Below are positions 1-11,808 of a stretch of 64,000 nucleotides of DNA, in pieces. Location of the stretch: the NCBI GenBank assembly GCA_023678885.1, contig JAHCLQ010000881.1, positions 62,001 through 126,000 of the forward strand, in the 5' to 3' direction. The stretch is from Pogostemon cablin (lineage: Eukaryota > Streptophyta > Magnoliopsida > Lamiales > Lamiaceae). A model generated the notes under the pieces. The model was not told where the DNA came from. It was given only the letters and a program-made list of their open reading frames with translations, and searched no databases. Position 1 is the first letter of the stretch; each line of letters begins with the position of its first letter. Position numbers and translations under genes: made by a program.

Positions 1-2166
1 TGATGCATATTTACCTCATTAAGATTTACATTTCCTTCGTTTCGATGCATATTTCTTTCGTTTCAATGAATATTTACTTCATTTTTATGCATATTTACTT
101 CATTGCGATCAACATTTCCTTCGTTTCGATGCATATTTACTTCATTTTGATGCATATTTACCTCATTACGATCAACATTTCCTTCGTTTCGATGCATATT
201 TACTTCATTTTTTATGCATATTTTCCTTCGTTTCGATGCATGTTTACTTTATTTTGATGGATATTTACTTCATTACGATCAACATTTTCTTCATTTTGAT
301 GCATATTTACTTCATTTCGATGCATATTTCCTTAATTTTGATGCATATTTACTTCATAACGACCAATATTTCATTCGTTTCGATGCATATTTACTTCATT
401 TTGATGCATTTACCTCATTATAATCAACATTTCCTTCGTTTCGATGCATATTTCTTTTGTTTTGATGCTCATTTTCTTGTTTCGATGCATATTTACTTTA
501 TTTTAATTCAAATTTTGATGTATTTTTCTTTCGTTTCAATTGATATTTACTTCTTTTTTATGCATATTTCCTTCATTTTGATGCAGATTTACTTCCCTAA
601 ATTCAACATTTCCTTTGTTTTGATGCATATTTTCTTCATTTTGATGCATATTTACTTCATTACGATCAATATTTTCTTCATTTTGATGTATATTTACTTC
701 ATTTTGAAGCATATTTACTTCATTACGATCAACATTTCCTTCGTTTTGATGCTTATTTACATCATTTTGATGCATATTTACCTCATTAAGATTTACATTT
801 CCTTCGTTTCGATGCATATTTCTTTCGTTTCAATGAATATTTACTTCATTTTTATGCATATTTACTTCATTGCGATCAACATTTCCTTCGTTTCGATGCA
901 TATTTACTTCATTTTGATGCATATTTACCTCATTACGATCAACATTTCCTTCGTTTCGATGCATATTTACTTCATTTTTTATGCATATTTTCCTTCGTTT
1001 CGATGCATATTTACTTTATTTTGATGGATATTTATTTCATTACGATCAACATTTTCTTCATTTTGATGCATATTTACTTCATTTCGATGCATATTTCCTT
1101 AATTTTGATGCATATTTACTTCATAACGACCAATATTTCATTCGTTTCGATGCATATTTACTTCATTTTGATGCATTTACCTCATTATAATCAACATTTC
1201 CTTCGTTTCGATGCATATTTCTTTTGTTTTGATGCACATTTACTTCATTTTGATGCTCATTTTCTTGTTTCGATGCATATTTACTTTATTTTAATTCAAA
1301 TTTTGATGTATTTTTCTTTCGTTTCAATTGATATTTACTTCTTTTTTATGCATATTTCCTTCATTTTGATGCAGATTTACTTCCCTAAATTCAACATTTC
1401 CTTTGTTTTGATGCATATTTTCTTCATTTTGATGCATATTTACTTCATTACGATCAATATTTTCTTCATTTTGATGTATATTTACTTCATTTTTATATAT
1501 ATTTACTTCATTACGATCAACATTTCCTTCGTTTTGATGCTTATTTACATCATTTTGATGCATATTTACCTCATTAAGATCTACATTTCCTTCGTTTCGA
1601 TGCATATTTCTTTCGTTTCAATGAATATTTACTTTATTTTTATGCATATTTACTTCATTGCGATCAACATTTCCTTCGTTTCGATGTATATTTACTTCAT
1701 TTTAATGCATATTTACCTCATTACGATCAACATTTCCTTCGTTTCGATGCATATTTTTTTTGTTTTGATTCACATTTCCTTCATTTTGATGCTCATTTTC
1801 TTGTTTTGTTGCATATTTACTTCATTTTGATTCAAATTTTGATGCATTTTTCTTTCGTTTCAATTGATATTTACTTTATTTTGATGCATATTTCCTTCAT
1901 TTTGATGCAGATTTACCCCATTACGTTCAACATTTCCTTCGTTTTGACGCATATTTTTTTCATTTTGATGCATATTTACTTCATTACGATCAATATTTCC
2001 TTCATTTCGATGTATATTTACTTCATTTTGATGCATATTTACTTCATTACGATCAATATTTCCTTCGTTTTGATGCTTATTTACATCATTTTGATGCATA
2101 ATTACCTCATTAAGATCTACATTTCCTTCGTTTCGAAGCATATTTCTTTCATTTCGATAAATATTT
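1..2166. repeat. 21-bp satellite array, left block
   Basis: AT-rich tandem repeat with a 21-bp monomer (ATGCATATTT followed by ACTTCATTTTG) and the variants ATGCATATTTACCTCATTAC(G) and ATCAACATTTCCTTCGTTTC(G). The three variants often follow each other as a 63-bp trimer. Longer periodicity is visible: the segment at 236 recurs at 1003 (767 bp) and that at 536 recurs at 1324 (788 bp, one monomer more). The array stops at the LTR starting at 2167. Long open frames on both strands reflect a monomer length divisible by three; no host gene is seen. Confidence 0.95.
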
Positions 2167-4536
2167 TGTCACGCCCTGACCCCAGACAGAACGCGACAAT
2201 AGCCACGTTAACCATAAATTTGCAGAATGGGAGCACTTCACTCCACAAAGTTTATAGAAAACGTAAGGCTTGGTATCAAGTACCCGTAGAACTGAACAAC
2301 TGATAACAACGGGTACAACCCGAGGACATCATCTCAAAAAGTATCAACAAGGATTTACAAAGGTACAAAATACAACGGTTTAACTTAGTTTAAAGAAAAT
2401 ATACATGAACAATATAACATCGCGAAGGTACAAAAAAAACATCAAGGGGGTCAAAATATAAACTATACAATCTCACCAATGAATCCGTCAATTTACATAA
2501 AAGAGAAAGTACCCAAAACACGGATTGGATGACGAGCAAACGATAGGAAAACCTCCAACCAAAACGATATCAACAACCTGAAAAGGAAAGAATGATGGGG
2601 GTGAGCAAAACCACTAGCTCAGTGAGGTGATAAGTCGGGCACCCTGACCCTTATACGAAGCATGTATTCCCACTCGCGGTTTATAACATAAAATACAAAA
2701 TTTCATCCCACAATAATTATTTCTCACTCAGTGTACATATAAATGAAAATAAAAACCTTAGGTCACATTTACGAATAACACAATTGGTTCAAACAACATG
2801 TTATCACATAAAAGACGCGTGGGTAGTCAATATCCTCCTCGAACTGAGCTCTCCGTCGAGAGACAGTCCAAGCCCGTCAACGTTACTCTAGATAAAATGC
2901 ACATTAATATTCTTTCTCAACACGCCAAGTGCTAAAGTTCACAATTCAATATCGACGTGAATACTTGAAATGATCAAACATATAAACATATATGACATGC
3001 ATGTCCCACACCGGTGACGTTGACTGAGCCTATAATAGACTGATCCATCTAACGATCACCCTCTAGTGTATCAATATTTGGCAAATGGACAGGTGCCCCA
3101 AAAGATCTAACTCACCCGGGTTTACCAAGCAACGGGCAACTTGGTTGTCACTCTAATTCACCCGAACCACGACAATTCGGGCTACTTAATCAATGTCACT
3201 CCAACTCACCCGAACCGTGACCAATTCGGGCTACTTAACCTTGGTACTAGGCATACATATGCATGTTCATCATAAGATGAATAACGACTCAAGTTAGAGT
3301 CTTAATTGGCACACAAGAATAACCAGAAATCAATTCTCAAATAATTCACAATAAATGTTGTCAGATATCATGCCGGCAAAGCTCTTCAACATAAGTTAAA
3401 ATCAATAATACTCATAAAATGGCTAACAGGACTCTAACCAGAGCAATCGAGCCAATCAGGCTCTTTACCACATAACACAATACCAAATAATTTTCTTATC
3501 AATTAACTAAAACTAAAATAAATGCACATTTATCGAGGGTCCACATTTCCCACAAGAGAAGGCGTTCCCGAATTATCAACTCACAAGGAAGTGATTAACT
3601 CTCTCTGGAATCTGAAGTCGGTCCCTTGCCCTTCGTCGATGGTTCTTTACCTAGAAAGGAGATGAGTAATTAAAGACAAATTAAATATAACTAACTATTA
3701 GCGGTAACATCCCTTTCGTTGCTAAAAACAAATCCTAATCCAGTTCGAACGAGTCTATATTAAATAAAAATGGTATGTAACTCCTTAACATCAGTTCCCA
3801 ATCCCACATAACTCGTTTCAATACATTAACTAAACGAAACGATAGAAAATAAGTTTGAATTTGACATAAAAATTCTGATATTTTCCAGCTAGCGGCAGTT
3901 TACGAGAAAATTCATAACTAATTGTAGAATAATTGGATTGAGGCGTTTCAAGTGGCTACGGAAAGCTAACGAGTTCAGCTACGTACAGAAATTAAGTTTG
4001 CAAACTTTTGAGGTTAATATCTATGTCAAAATCAGTTCGAACAGTCTGCAAATTAACCACATACCAAAAAGAAAAACCCCACAAAATTACAAAACCATGG
4101 GAGAAGGAAGCTTAATTCACACACCACTTACCTCAAAACAACTTAGAAACCACCTAGGATGAGGGTTGTAAGGGAGAATTTGATCAACCAGGGTTTCTCC
4201 TCTTCACTCTCTTCTTTCCCCTCTTTTGTTTTTCTTCTCCCGTTCTTCTCTCTTTTTTTTTAACTTTAGCCTTAATAATTATATATATCAAGTCATTTAA
4301 GTGGGCTGAAACTTTGGGCTACAAAATAAATAAATAAATAAGTTTGGACTTTCTAAAAAAAAATCTAGTTGGGCTAAGATAAGTTTGGCCTTTTGGGCCA
4401 TAAAAATAAATAAATAGGTTTTGGGCTTTCTAAAAAAAATCTAGTTGGGCTAAGATAGGGCTGGCCTTTTGAGCCATAAAAATAAATAAATAGGTTTTGG
4501 GCTTTCTAAAAAATCTAGTTGAGCAAAGATATTATA
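2167..4536 (-). repeat. LTR of element A (3' LTR, minus strand)
   Basis: About 2370 bp, matching the LTRs at 20048-22419, 33815-36036, 40746-43040, 51479-53775 and 58485-60779. In element orientation it starts TATAATATC and ends GGCGTGACA; the start is TA where TG is usual. The outer flank is satellite ending TATTT (2162-2166). It has a TATA-like box (plus-strand 4279-4287), a GA-rich stretch downstream of it in element orientation, and a U3 minisatellite at about 4310-4520. No gene is seen inside; a 74-residue antisense open frame lacks an ATG. Confidence 0.9.
4310..4530 (-). repeat. U3 minisatellite of the A-family LTR
   Basis: Tandem units of about 60-76 bp containing GGGCCATAAAAATAAATAAA and GGTTTTGGGCTTTCTAAAAA, with about three copies here. 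Equivalent blocks lie at about 22190-22412, 33835-33960, 40765-40965, 51500-51680 and 58504-58700, with different copy number. The units carry TGGGC(C/T)-type motifs, which in plant promoters are known as site II elements. A role in LTR promoter strength is inference. Confidence 0.75.
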
Positions 4537-7500
4537 AAGTTTCCTGTCCTCTAAAAGGTTTCGTCCTCGAAACATAAACGTACCTAGAGATGAAAAGAGA
4601 TTTGGATGGTGTTGACGCATGACTGACTCTGGTTCCCATGTTTCTTCTTCAATTTGATCACTTCTCCATAGAATTCTCATCATAGGAATGGATTTGTTAC
4701 GAAGCATTTTCTCTCGGCGATCTACAATTTGAACAGGTTGTACTTCGTACGATAGATTTTCCTTTAATACAACTGGGGGATCTTTGAGCACGTGCGAAGG
4801 ATCTGGTTCATATTTTCTAAGCATAGAGACATGGAAGACATCGTGAATCTTTGACAATTCCGATGGTAGCTCAAGTCGATACGCGACACGACCAATCCTT
4901 TGCACGATCGTAAACGGGCCAATATACCTTGGACTCAACTTTCCTCGACGGCGGAATCGCAACACGCTCTTCCATGGAGAAACTTTCCGAAAGACTTTAT
5001 CTCCTTCATTAAACTCCAAATCGCGCCTCCTATTATCTGCGTAGCTTTTCTGTCGATCTTGCGCTGCCTTAAGTCTGTCTCGAATAAGTTGTATTTTTGC
5101 CTTCGCATCTTCGATAAGCTCTACTTGTTCAATTTGTCTCTCGCCAACCTCATCCCAAAAGAGCGGTGTTCGACACTTTCGGCCATACAGAGCTTCGTAC
5201 GGGGGAATTCCAATGCTTGAATGATAACTGTTGTTATAAGCGAACTCCACCAAAGTCACGTACTTATCCCAGCAACCTCCAAATTCAACACCACTGCACG
5301 TAGCATGTCTTCTAGTGTCTCTATAGTTCTCTTTGACTGTCCATCAGTCTGTGGATGAAACGAGGTACTGAATAGTAATTTTGTACCTAGCGCTATCTGC
5401 AGACTAGGCCAAAAATGGGAAGTGAATCTTGGATCACGGTCAGATATGATTGACACTGGTACTCCGTGCAATCTCACGTTCTCATCGACATATAACATGG
5501 CAAGTTTCTCTAAAGATTCGTTGGTATGCACTAGTAGGAAATGTGCCGATTTCGTCAGACGATCGACAATGACCCAAATTGAGTCATGACCCTTTTGGGT
5601 TCGAGGTAAACTAGAAACAAAATCCATTGTGACATTTTCCTATTTCCACTCAGGAATAGGCAGTGGTTGAAGCATGCCGGCTGGTTTTTGGTGTTCCGCT
5701 TTAATCTATTGGCATGATAATCACTTTGATACAAATTCAGTAGTGTCCCGTTTCATACCTGACCACCAATAATGCTCCCGAAGTGTTCTGTACATTTTGG
5801 TACTACCAGGATGCATAGCATAGGCTGAAGAATGGGCTTCCTCAAGAATAGCTCTACGAACATCAAGTTCTGATGGAACACAAACACGATTTTTAAAAGT
5901 AAGAAGTCCATCATCCCGAATTTGAAATTCTGTTTCTTTTCCTTGATTTAGCTTCGCCATCTTCTGTTGTAAATGAACATCGTGTGATTGTCTTTCTCGA
6001 ATTTGCTCGAACAAGGTAGGTCTAACCTCGAATTTGGTGATTAAGGCAGAATCATTAGACTTTTCACAATCGAGCGAAATGTGTAAAGATTTGAATTGCT
6101 CTAACATAGGAAGATAAAAAGATTGAATCGAAGCAAGTGAGGTAGAAGATTTTCTACTCAGAGCATCTGCAATAACGTTCGCCTTGCCAGGATGATAATC
6201 GATGACTAAGTCATATTCACTAATCAACTCCATCCATCGCCTTTGCCTGAGGTTGAGCTCCTTTTGCTTGGTGATATACTTTAAGCTCTTGTGATCAGTG
6301 AAAACCCGACAAGTTGCACCGTACAATAGTTCCTCCAGATCTTCAATGCAAAGATGATTGCAGCCAACTCTAAATCATGTGTAGGATAATTTTCTTCGTT
6401 CTTCTTCAATTGACTTAAAGCGTAGGCAATAACCTTTCCTTCTTGCATGAGAACGCATCTTAATCCTTGTCTCGAGGCGTCACTATAAATGGTAAATTCT
6501 CCAATCGCTGGGTCTAGCAAAGCAAGAATAGGAGCTGAAACGAGTCGTCTTTTCAATTCTTGAAATGCTTCCTCGCATTCTTCATTCCATTCAAATTTAC
6601 CCCTTTCCGAGTCAATTTAGTCAAAGATAAAGCCAATAACGAAAAGTCTTTGACAAACCGTCGATAATATCCAGCTAATCCCAGAAAACTACGAATCTCT
6701 GTCAAGTTCTTTGGACGCCCCCAATCTAGTATAGCGTGAATCTTTACCGGATCGACGTTGATTCCTTCTTTAGAAATGTGATGACCCAAAAAGCTTACCT
6801 CACAAAGCCAAAATTCACACTTCGAGAATTTAGTATAAAGCTAATTTTCTCTGAGAATGTTCAGAGCAACTCTTAGATGATGAGAATGCTCGTCGTCCGA
6901 TTTAGAATAAATAAGAATGTCATCAATGAAGATGATGACAAACTTATCTAAGTACGGCCGAAAGACCCGATTCATAAGATCCATAAAAGCTGCAGGAGCA
7001 TTTGTGAGTCCAAAAGGCATAACATAGAATTCAAAATGACCGTATCTAGTTCGAAAAGCAGACTTAGGGATATCAGATTCCCTAATCTTGAGTTGGTGAT
7101 AACCGGATCGCAAATCAAATCTTGAGAACACAGTTTCTCCTTCCAATTGATCAAACAGATCATCGATTCTTGGAAGAGGATATTTGTTCTTAATTGTCAC
7201 CTTGTTCAATTGACGATAGTCGACACATAGGCGAAGTTATCCATCTTTCTTCTTGAGAAAAAGAACTGGAGCACCCCACGGAGATGTGCTAGGTCGTATG
7301 AACCCCTTCTCCAATAATTCCCCAAGTTGTGTCTGGAGTTCCTTGAGCTCAGTAGGAGACATTCGATATGGAGTAATCGATATAGGTGTGATTCCAGGAA
7401 GTACGTCAATAGAAAAATCAATCTCTCGATTCGGAGGTTGTCCTGGTAAGTCTTCAGGAAAGACATCAGGAAATTCATTCACGATCGGGAAGTCATCTAG

Positions 7501-7973
7501 TTTAGTTTCAGAAAGAGAAGTATCGATGACAAATGCCAAGAATTCCTCACAACCCTTACGCATTAATTTATGCGCAGTTAACATTGAAATAAAAGAGACG
7601 GATCTCGTTTGATGTTTACCTTCAAAAACAAGTTCTGAGAATCCTGGTCTACAAAAAATAACAAGCTTCTCGTGGCAGTCGAGAATTGCATGATGAGAAG
7701 AAAGTCAATCCATGCCAAGAATAACATCAAGATCAATCAAAGGCAATGGTATCAATTCAGCCTCTAGAAGGACATCTTTGATCTTCAATGGACAACCAAG
7801 GAATACTGAATCACGAATTAAATGCTCTCCAAGAAGGGTATGAACGATGATTCCAGGTGACAAATGAGAGATAGGATAATCTAAGATCGCAGTAAGATCA
7901 TCCCGGATATAAGACCTATCAGAACCTGGGTCAAATAAAGCATAGACCTGATGGTCTCCCACAAACACATGGC
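4450..7973 (-). pseudogene. Element A pol (protease, RT, RNase H, integrase, chromodomain), degenerate
   Basis: Read on the minus strand from 7973. Protease with the FDPGS motif lies at 7705-7968, ending at a stop just after a GMD motif where C has a tryptophan. RT follows in pieces (7237-7584, 6841-7209) and keeps the IFIDDILIY catalytic motif. RNase H lies around 6281-6556 (YSDAS) and 5721-6326. The integrase zinc region and core are at 5256-6326, and the integrase C-terminus with chromodomain-like region at 4450-5259. The pieces change frame at least five times. The third integrase catalytic residue is changed from Glu to Lys (plus-strand 5331-5333; C and D keep Glu). The last frame runs about 87 bp into the LTR. 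The product would be non-functional. Confidence 0.9.
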
Positions 7974-8112
7974 CTAAAGAAGCAATATTAGGTGAGATTG
8001 TGATTCAAAAATTCGGAATGATAGAATTCTTACGAATATTTTATTCGTAATCAAGTGGCATAACAAGACGGGGTTAGATCTAGCATGTGAAAATACTCAG
8101 ATTATAAATTAC
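7974..8112 (-). other. Candidate intron between gag and protease, element A
   Basis: On the minus strand, gag ends with GACAG followed by GTAATTT, and protease resumes after TTGCTTCTTTAG. This 139-bp AT-rich segment has in-frame stops if read through. Its position and boundaries match the 140-bp segments in C (37167-37306) and D (54906-55045). The splice-like boundaries are seen directly; splicing is inferred. Confidence 0.5.
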
Positions 8113-8983
8113 CTGTCACAACCTTCGGATCTAAGCGGGCCTCTTCCTGGGAAATATGAAACTCTAGTTTGCTTCCTTCCTTGCATAGGTAATTGAGTAC
8201 TAGGGCAGCTTGAGGTATCGAGCACTCTGGTAACTGCAGATCGAATATCTCTAGGTGTAGAATATGTTAGTTTACCACGAAGCCGACCAGAACCCTGACT
8301 GCTCGTTCCCATAAGCTGAGGACAAGAACTTTGCATATGCCCCGGCTATCGACACTGAAAACATACTTGAGGAGCCTTACAGGGGCCGTCTTGATATTTT
8401 AAGCAATTCTGGCACTTGCGATTTTCACCAACCGATCCTGAGACATTGCTCCTGCCTCTACTAAACTGCTCCCGAGGTTGAGGAAACTAATAGATATCGA
8501 GCTTGGTGCGCCACGTGAAGATCCCACACCCCTATACACCTTCGATGCATTTCCTGGAAATGCGCTCCTTGCCTTTTCTTTTGAGATCGTTCGGCAAGCT
8601 TATGTCTCGCCTGAACTAAACCTTCTACTCTCACAACTTCTTTTACGAGATCGTCAAGACTCTCGTACTTGTCTCCGGACTTGATGCGATCTCGAATATT
8701 TAAATTAAGACCATCTTCAAATCTCTTGCATAAGTCTCTCGTCGTATATGACTCAGGAGCGAATTCTCGCAATTCCAGAAATTTGCTTTCGTACTCAACG
8801 ACCGACATAATGCCTTGAAAGAGGTTGAAGAACTCCTTTCTCTTCTGATCCTTGATGTACTGAGAGAAGTATCGATCTTTGAATCGTTCCACAAAGATAG
8901 CCCACGTAATAGTAACCGAAGATGTCTCTTTTAGATTCTGCCACCATCGTCGTGCATCTGGGCCTAACAGCTTGGTCGCAATG
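8113..8983 (-). pseudogene. Element A gag, 3' part (capsid C-terminal half and zinc knuckles)
   Basis: Continues gag downstream of the element B insertion. It contains the retrotransposon gag core (WWQNLKE, FKDRYFSQYI), then a capsid stretch (residues starting GIMSVVEYESKFLELREF) that is deleted from elements C and D. Two cysteine motifs follow: one of the type CQNC...PCKAPQ, then a CX2CX4HX4C knuckle interrupted by a stop (CAG to TAG at about 8350). A frameshift lies before the knuckles, after about 8580. This copy is valuable because it shows what C and D have lost. Non-functional. Confidence 0.85.
8979..8983. repeat. Target site duplication of element B, left copy (CAATG)
   Basis: CAATG directly before the B 5' LTR (TGTAATACC). 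The same five bases follow its 3' LTR at 17285-17289. The flanking gag sequence of element A, when compared with C around 36745, is continuous across one copy of CAATG, confirming B inserted here. Confidence 0.95.
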
Positions 8984-9604
8984 TGTAATACCCCGTAAGT
9001 TTACGCTGCGATTTCCTGACATGGCCCAAATCTTTGAAGCCCACATCCACACTCAGCCCACTCATTAATCAACCTTGAGTTTAAGATTTAAAATAGATAA
9101 GTTTTCTTACTCCCCAAGAAATAAATCGTGATCTTCATAAAGGAGATATTTTTTTCTTTCCTTATCAACCTATATCTTAATCAAAGTCCTGCAGAATGTT
9201 GCAAATAATTCTGCACAAACTTTGGTTTATTAAATGATATGTCCTGTATGTTTGCATGGATTTCTTTCTTTTTTTTTTTGAAGAAACTTTCAGCCCTTTA
9301 CTCTTAAAGCTTTTGCAAAATACTTTATTTGATATTCTAAAATAAAAATTTGCAGAACTTAAAGGATCAATCCCTCATCTAGACCCTTAGCTTAAAATTA
9401 TTTGCTAAAGCTTGTAGAATACTTGTGGGACTTGCAGCTTATCTGTTTGCTGAAATTTATAGGACCAAGCCCATTTCCATTTTCCTTCTTGTTTGCAAAT
9501 TATTTCCTACTTGATAAATTAAAAAAAAAATTTAATCATGTCCTATTTAATATTTTATTTCAAATACTATTCGGATTTTCCTTGGTAAAATTTGGGGCGT
9601 GACA
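8984..9604 (+). repeat. Element B 5' LTR, internally deleted
   Basis: Only 621 bp, against 2298 bp for the 3' LTR. It matches the first ~190 bp (to CCTATATCTTA near 9181) and then the last ~430 bp, resuming at AAAGTCCTGCAG. The missing middle corresponds to about 15182-16825 of the 3' LTR. A second, ~40-bp gap matches about 17093-17132. It ends GGCGTGACA just before the PBS. Confidence 0.93.
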
Positions 9605-9607
9605 GAT

Positions 9608-9619
9608 TGGTATCAGAGC
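9608..9619 (+). promoter_or_regulatory. Element B primer-binding site (initiator tRNA-Met)
   Basis: TGGTATCAGAGC, three bases after the 5' LTR. This is complementary to the 3' end of plant initiator tRNA-Met and is the usual primer site of plant Ty3/gypsy elements. Confidence 0.95.
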
Positions 9620-9779
9620 AGGTATGCGATTCTGTGTACTTGCTTAAAAATTTTTAAATTTTTATTTCCGCACATAAGTGAATTTCGTGGCTTGAATGAC
9701 ATGATTTTGTAATTGTATAAAAGTTTAAATAAAGTCTCTTGCTACGCATCCACCGAGTACGACGCCCGCTTCAACCAAG

Positions 9780-9932
9780 GTATGAAAGTATAAATTGCAT
9801 AAATTGATGACATGCGAGATATAAAATGAAAGTTTATGTTATTGAATAATGTGGTTTTTCTTTATGATAAATGATGAATATTTAGAATTTTATTGCGAAA
9901 CTATATGATTAGTAAAGATATTACCGCACTAG
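9780..9932 (+). other. Possible leader intron, element B
   Basis: CCAAG followed by GTATGAAAG at 9780 and CCGCACTAG ending at 9932, directly before ATGGGTGAC. The 153-bp segment is AT-rich. Upstream bases (about 9729-9779) read as a short open frame rich in Thr, Pro and Ser that would be in frame with the ATG at 9933. The boundaries are seen; splicing is speculative. Confidence 0.25.
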
Positions 9933-10423
9933 ATGGGTGACTTGGCGAGACAACAAGCCTACATGAATTATCACTGGGACGTCCGACACGACTTGCCCAC
10001 CCACATTGCTCACATGCTACAATTATGGAGACAAGTTAAGGATGTAGGTGAAGGTATCACTGACTATTGGGCTGGATTAAAGCTCATCAGTACCTTACCG
10101 TGGGCTTGGAAAGACATGGCCGATTCCATACATGCTGACCTAATGCATCACTCGGTTCAACACCAAGTTCCGCAAGTGGACCACGTGCAGTTTACAGCCG
10201 TTTTGTTCATGAGAGTCGCAAGATGGTATCCGCCAAACCCCCCTCCTGGACATCATATCTGGATATTCACAATGAGCAAGAAGAGCGGTTGGTAGGTTAC
10301 CTTGCAGAGCCGGCACCGACACTGGAACCCAATAATGAGCCAAATGGAGCCATGAACGAAGGAGAAATGGATGAGAGTTCCGAGTCAGACCCGTCTGAGG
10401 ACTTGAGAGTATCTGGAGACTAA
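9933..10423 (+). pseudogene. Extra open frame in the leader of element B, unknown function
   Basis: Lies between PBS and gag. The first frame (9933-10295, 120 residues) begins MGDLARQQAYMNYHWDVRHD and includes LQLWRQVKD and LISTLPWAWKDMADSI. The latter resembles in pattern the capsid region of Copia-type gag proteins, but I cannot confirm that. The second frame (10223-10423) is acidic (ending MDESSESDPSEDLRVSGD) and overlaps it, suggesting one longer protein broken by a frameshift. It is not part of the usual gag-pol set. It may be a captured coding fragment or an element-specific additional protein. 10436-10719 is AT-rich and holds nothing I recognise. Confidence 0.45.
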
Positions 10424-10719
10424 ATTGCTTAAGTTTTAAATTCCATTTTTTTTAAAACTAAAAAAAAAATATATCCCTTATGTTAGGGACTTGAATTTAT
10501 TTCATTATTTAGTATTCGTTATTTCATTATTTAGCATTTGATTCTAATTTAATTTGCAAGTTTAAGACAATTTATCATTCAATGATCAAAAATTTTATTA
10601 TTATAATATCTGTGCCTCTATCGTACATTTGCTACTTTGTACAATGATATGATTTTCATTATGATTTCATTAATTAACTTGAATAAACGCTAAAATTATT
10701 TTCATGGTGGAATTGAAGG

Positions 10720-11808
10720 ATGCCTCCAAGAATGGATGTTCAAAACCCTCAAAATGTTCCGAATGCTCAGAATGTCCCTAACACTCCAAACGCACCGAAT
10801 GCTCCAAACGCTGATGCGGATGCTCATACAAGAATAGTACATGAGTTTCGCCAAAACCATCCACCATTCTTCAAGGGAAGTGAAGGGCCCGAGTACGTGG
10901 AAGAGTGGCTACGAGCACTTGAGAGAATTTTTCGTCTCTTAAGGTGCAATGATGAGCAGCGTGTGATCTGCGCATCCTACCAATTTACTGAAGATGTCGA
11001 TCATTGGTGGGACGGATACTGGGAGATGAGACCTAATGAGAACCGGGAAGCTATTACCTGGGCAGAGTTCAAGGATATAGTAATGGCCAATTACTATCCC
11101 CAAGTTTACCACAATAATATGGAGCATGAGTTTTACAATCTCCAACAAGGGAACATGACCGTAATTGGGTATGAACGGCGGTTCAATAAGCTGCGTCGAT
11201 CAGCTCCACAACTGGTCAATACCGAAGAGAAACGAGCCAAGAAGTTCCTGGATGGATTGCACCAGGATATACAAGAGAGAATGTCTTCACTGCCCGATAT
11301 GAGCTACGCCGACACGTTCATGAGGGCCCAGAAAGTTGAAGCTTGCTTACTGAAGGGGCGAGCGAACAAAAAGCTGATGGAGAACTCAAACAAACGGAAA
11401 TGGGAAAATTCTAGCCAAGGCAGAAACAACAATCAAAGGCAAGCTAGAACGAACAACAACCCGTCTGCCAACGCACAAAGACCAAAGCCTCTCTGCACAC
11501 AGTGCGGGAAGAATCATCATGGAGAATGTCTCATGGGACAAAACAAATGCTTTAGGTGCTATGAAGTTGGTCATCAAGCACAGAACTGCCCAAAGCCGTC
11601 CAACTTTAGACCTGATCGTAGGGGACCACCTCCGGGGGGAAATACAAGACAAGGCACTGGAGGAAGAGGGAGAGTTTTCGCCATGAACCAAGCTGAAGGG
11701 GACAATGAACCTAATGTTATGACAGGTATGTTAGCAGTGGGTAAATCCCGAGCATTCACTTTGTTTGACACTGGTACATCACATTCATTTATTTCCGCAA
11801 AGATTTAA
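10720..11808 (+). pseudogene. Element B gag and start of protease
   Basis: 362 codons from ATG. The N-terminus is Asn/Pro-rich (repeated NAPN-like words, residues 5-32). The gag core follows (EYVEEWLRALERIF near residue 50, then HWWDGYWEM and EFYNLQQGNMTV). A basic Asn-rich stretch comes near residues 215-250, then two cysteine motifs: CTQC at 259 and a CX2CX4HX4C knuckle (CFRCYEVGHQAQNC) at 277-290. Protease begins with LFDTGTSHSFI (Asp about residue 350). The frame stops at AKI; homology continues in another frame from about 11800, so a frameshift broke a gag-protease fusion. Unlike A, C and D, gag and protease run on without an intron-like gap. Confidence 0.85.

Noticed and set aside
1003..1830. 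Long hydrophobic open frames in the satellite as membrane protein genes
   Set aside because: They follow from a monomer length divisible by three, occur on both strands and in several frames, and have no gene-like boundaries.
2200..2330. Extension of the satellite open frame (1806-2303) into the LTR as a fusion gene
   Set aside because: It is a chance continuation across the insertion junction, with no conserved product.
2597..3600. Host gene exons in the LTR region outside the satellite
   Set aside because: The stretch matches the other LTRs of the family over its whole length and has no long open frame.
3938..4162. 74-residue open frame antisense in every A-family LTR (also 21821-22045, 34111-34335, 41115-41339, 51850-52074, 58854-59078)
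   Set aside because: It lacks an ATG start (begins at TTG), and most differences among copies change the amino acid. Shared ancestry of the LTRs explains its preservation.
9933..10423. Envelope-like gene in element B
   Set aside because: It lies upstream of gag, not downstream of pol, and shows no signal peptide or membrane segment.
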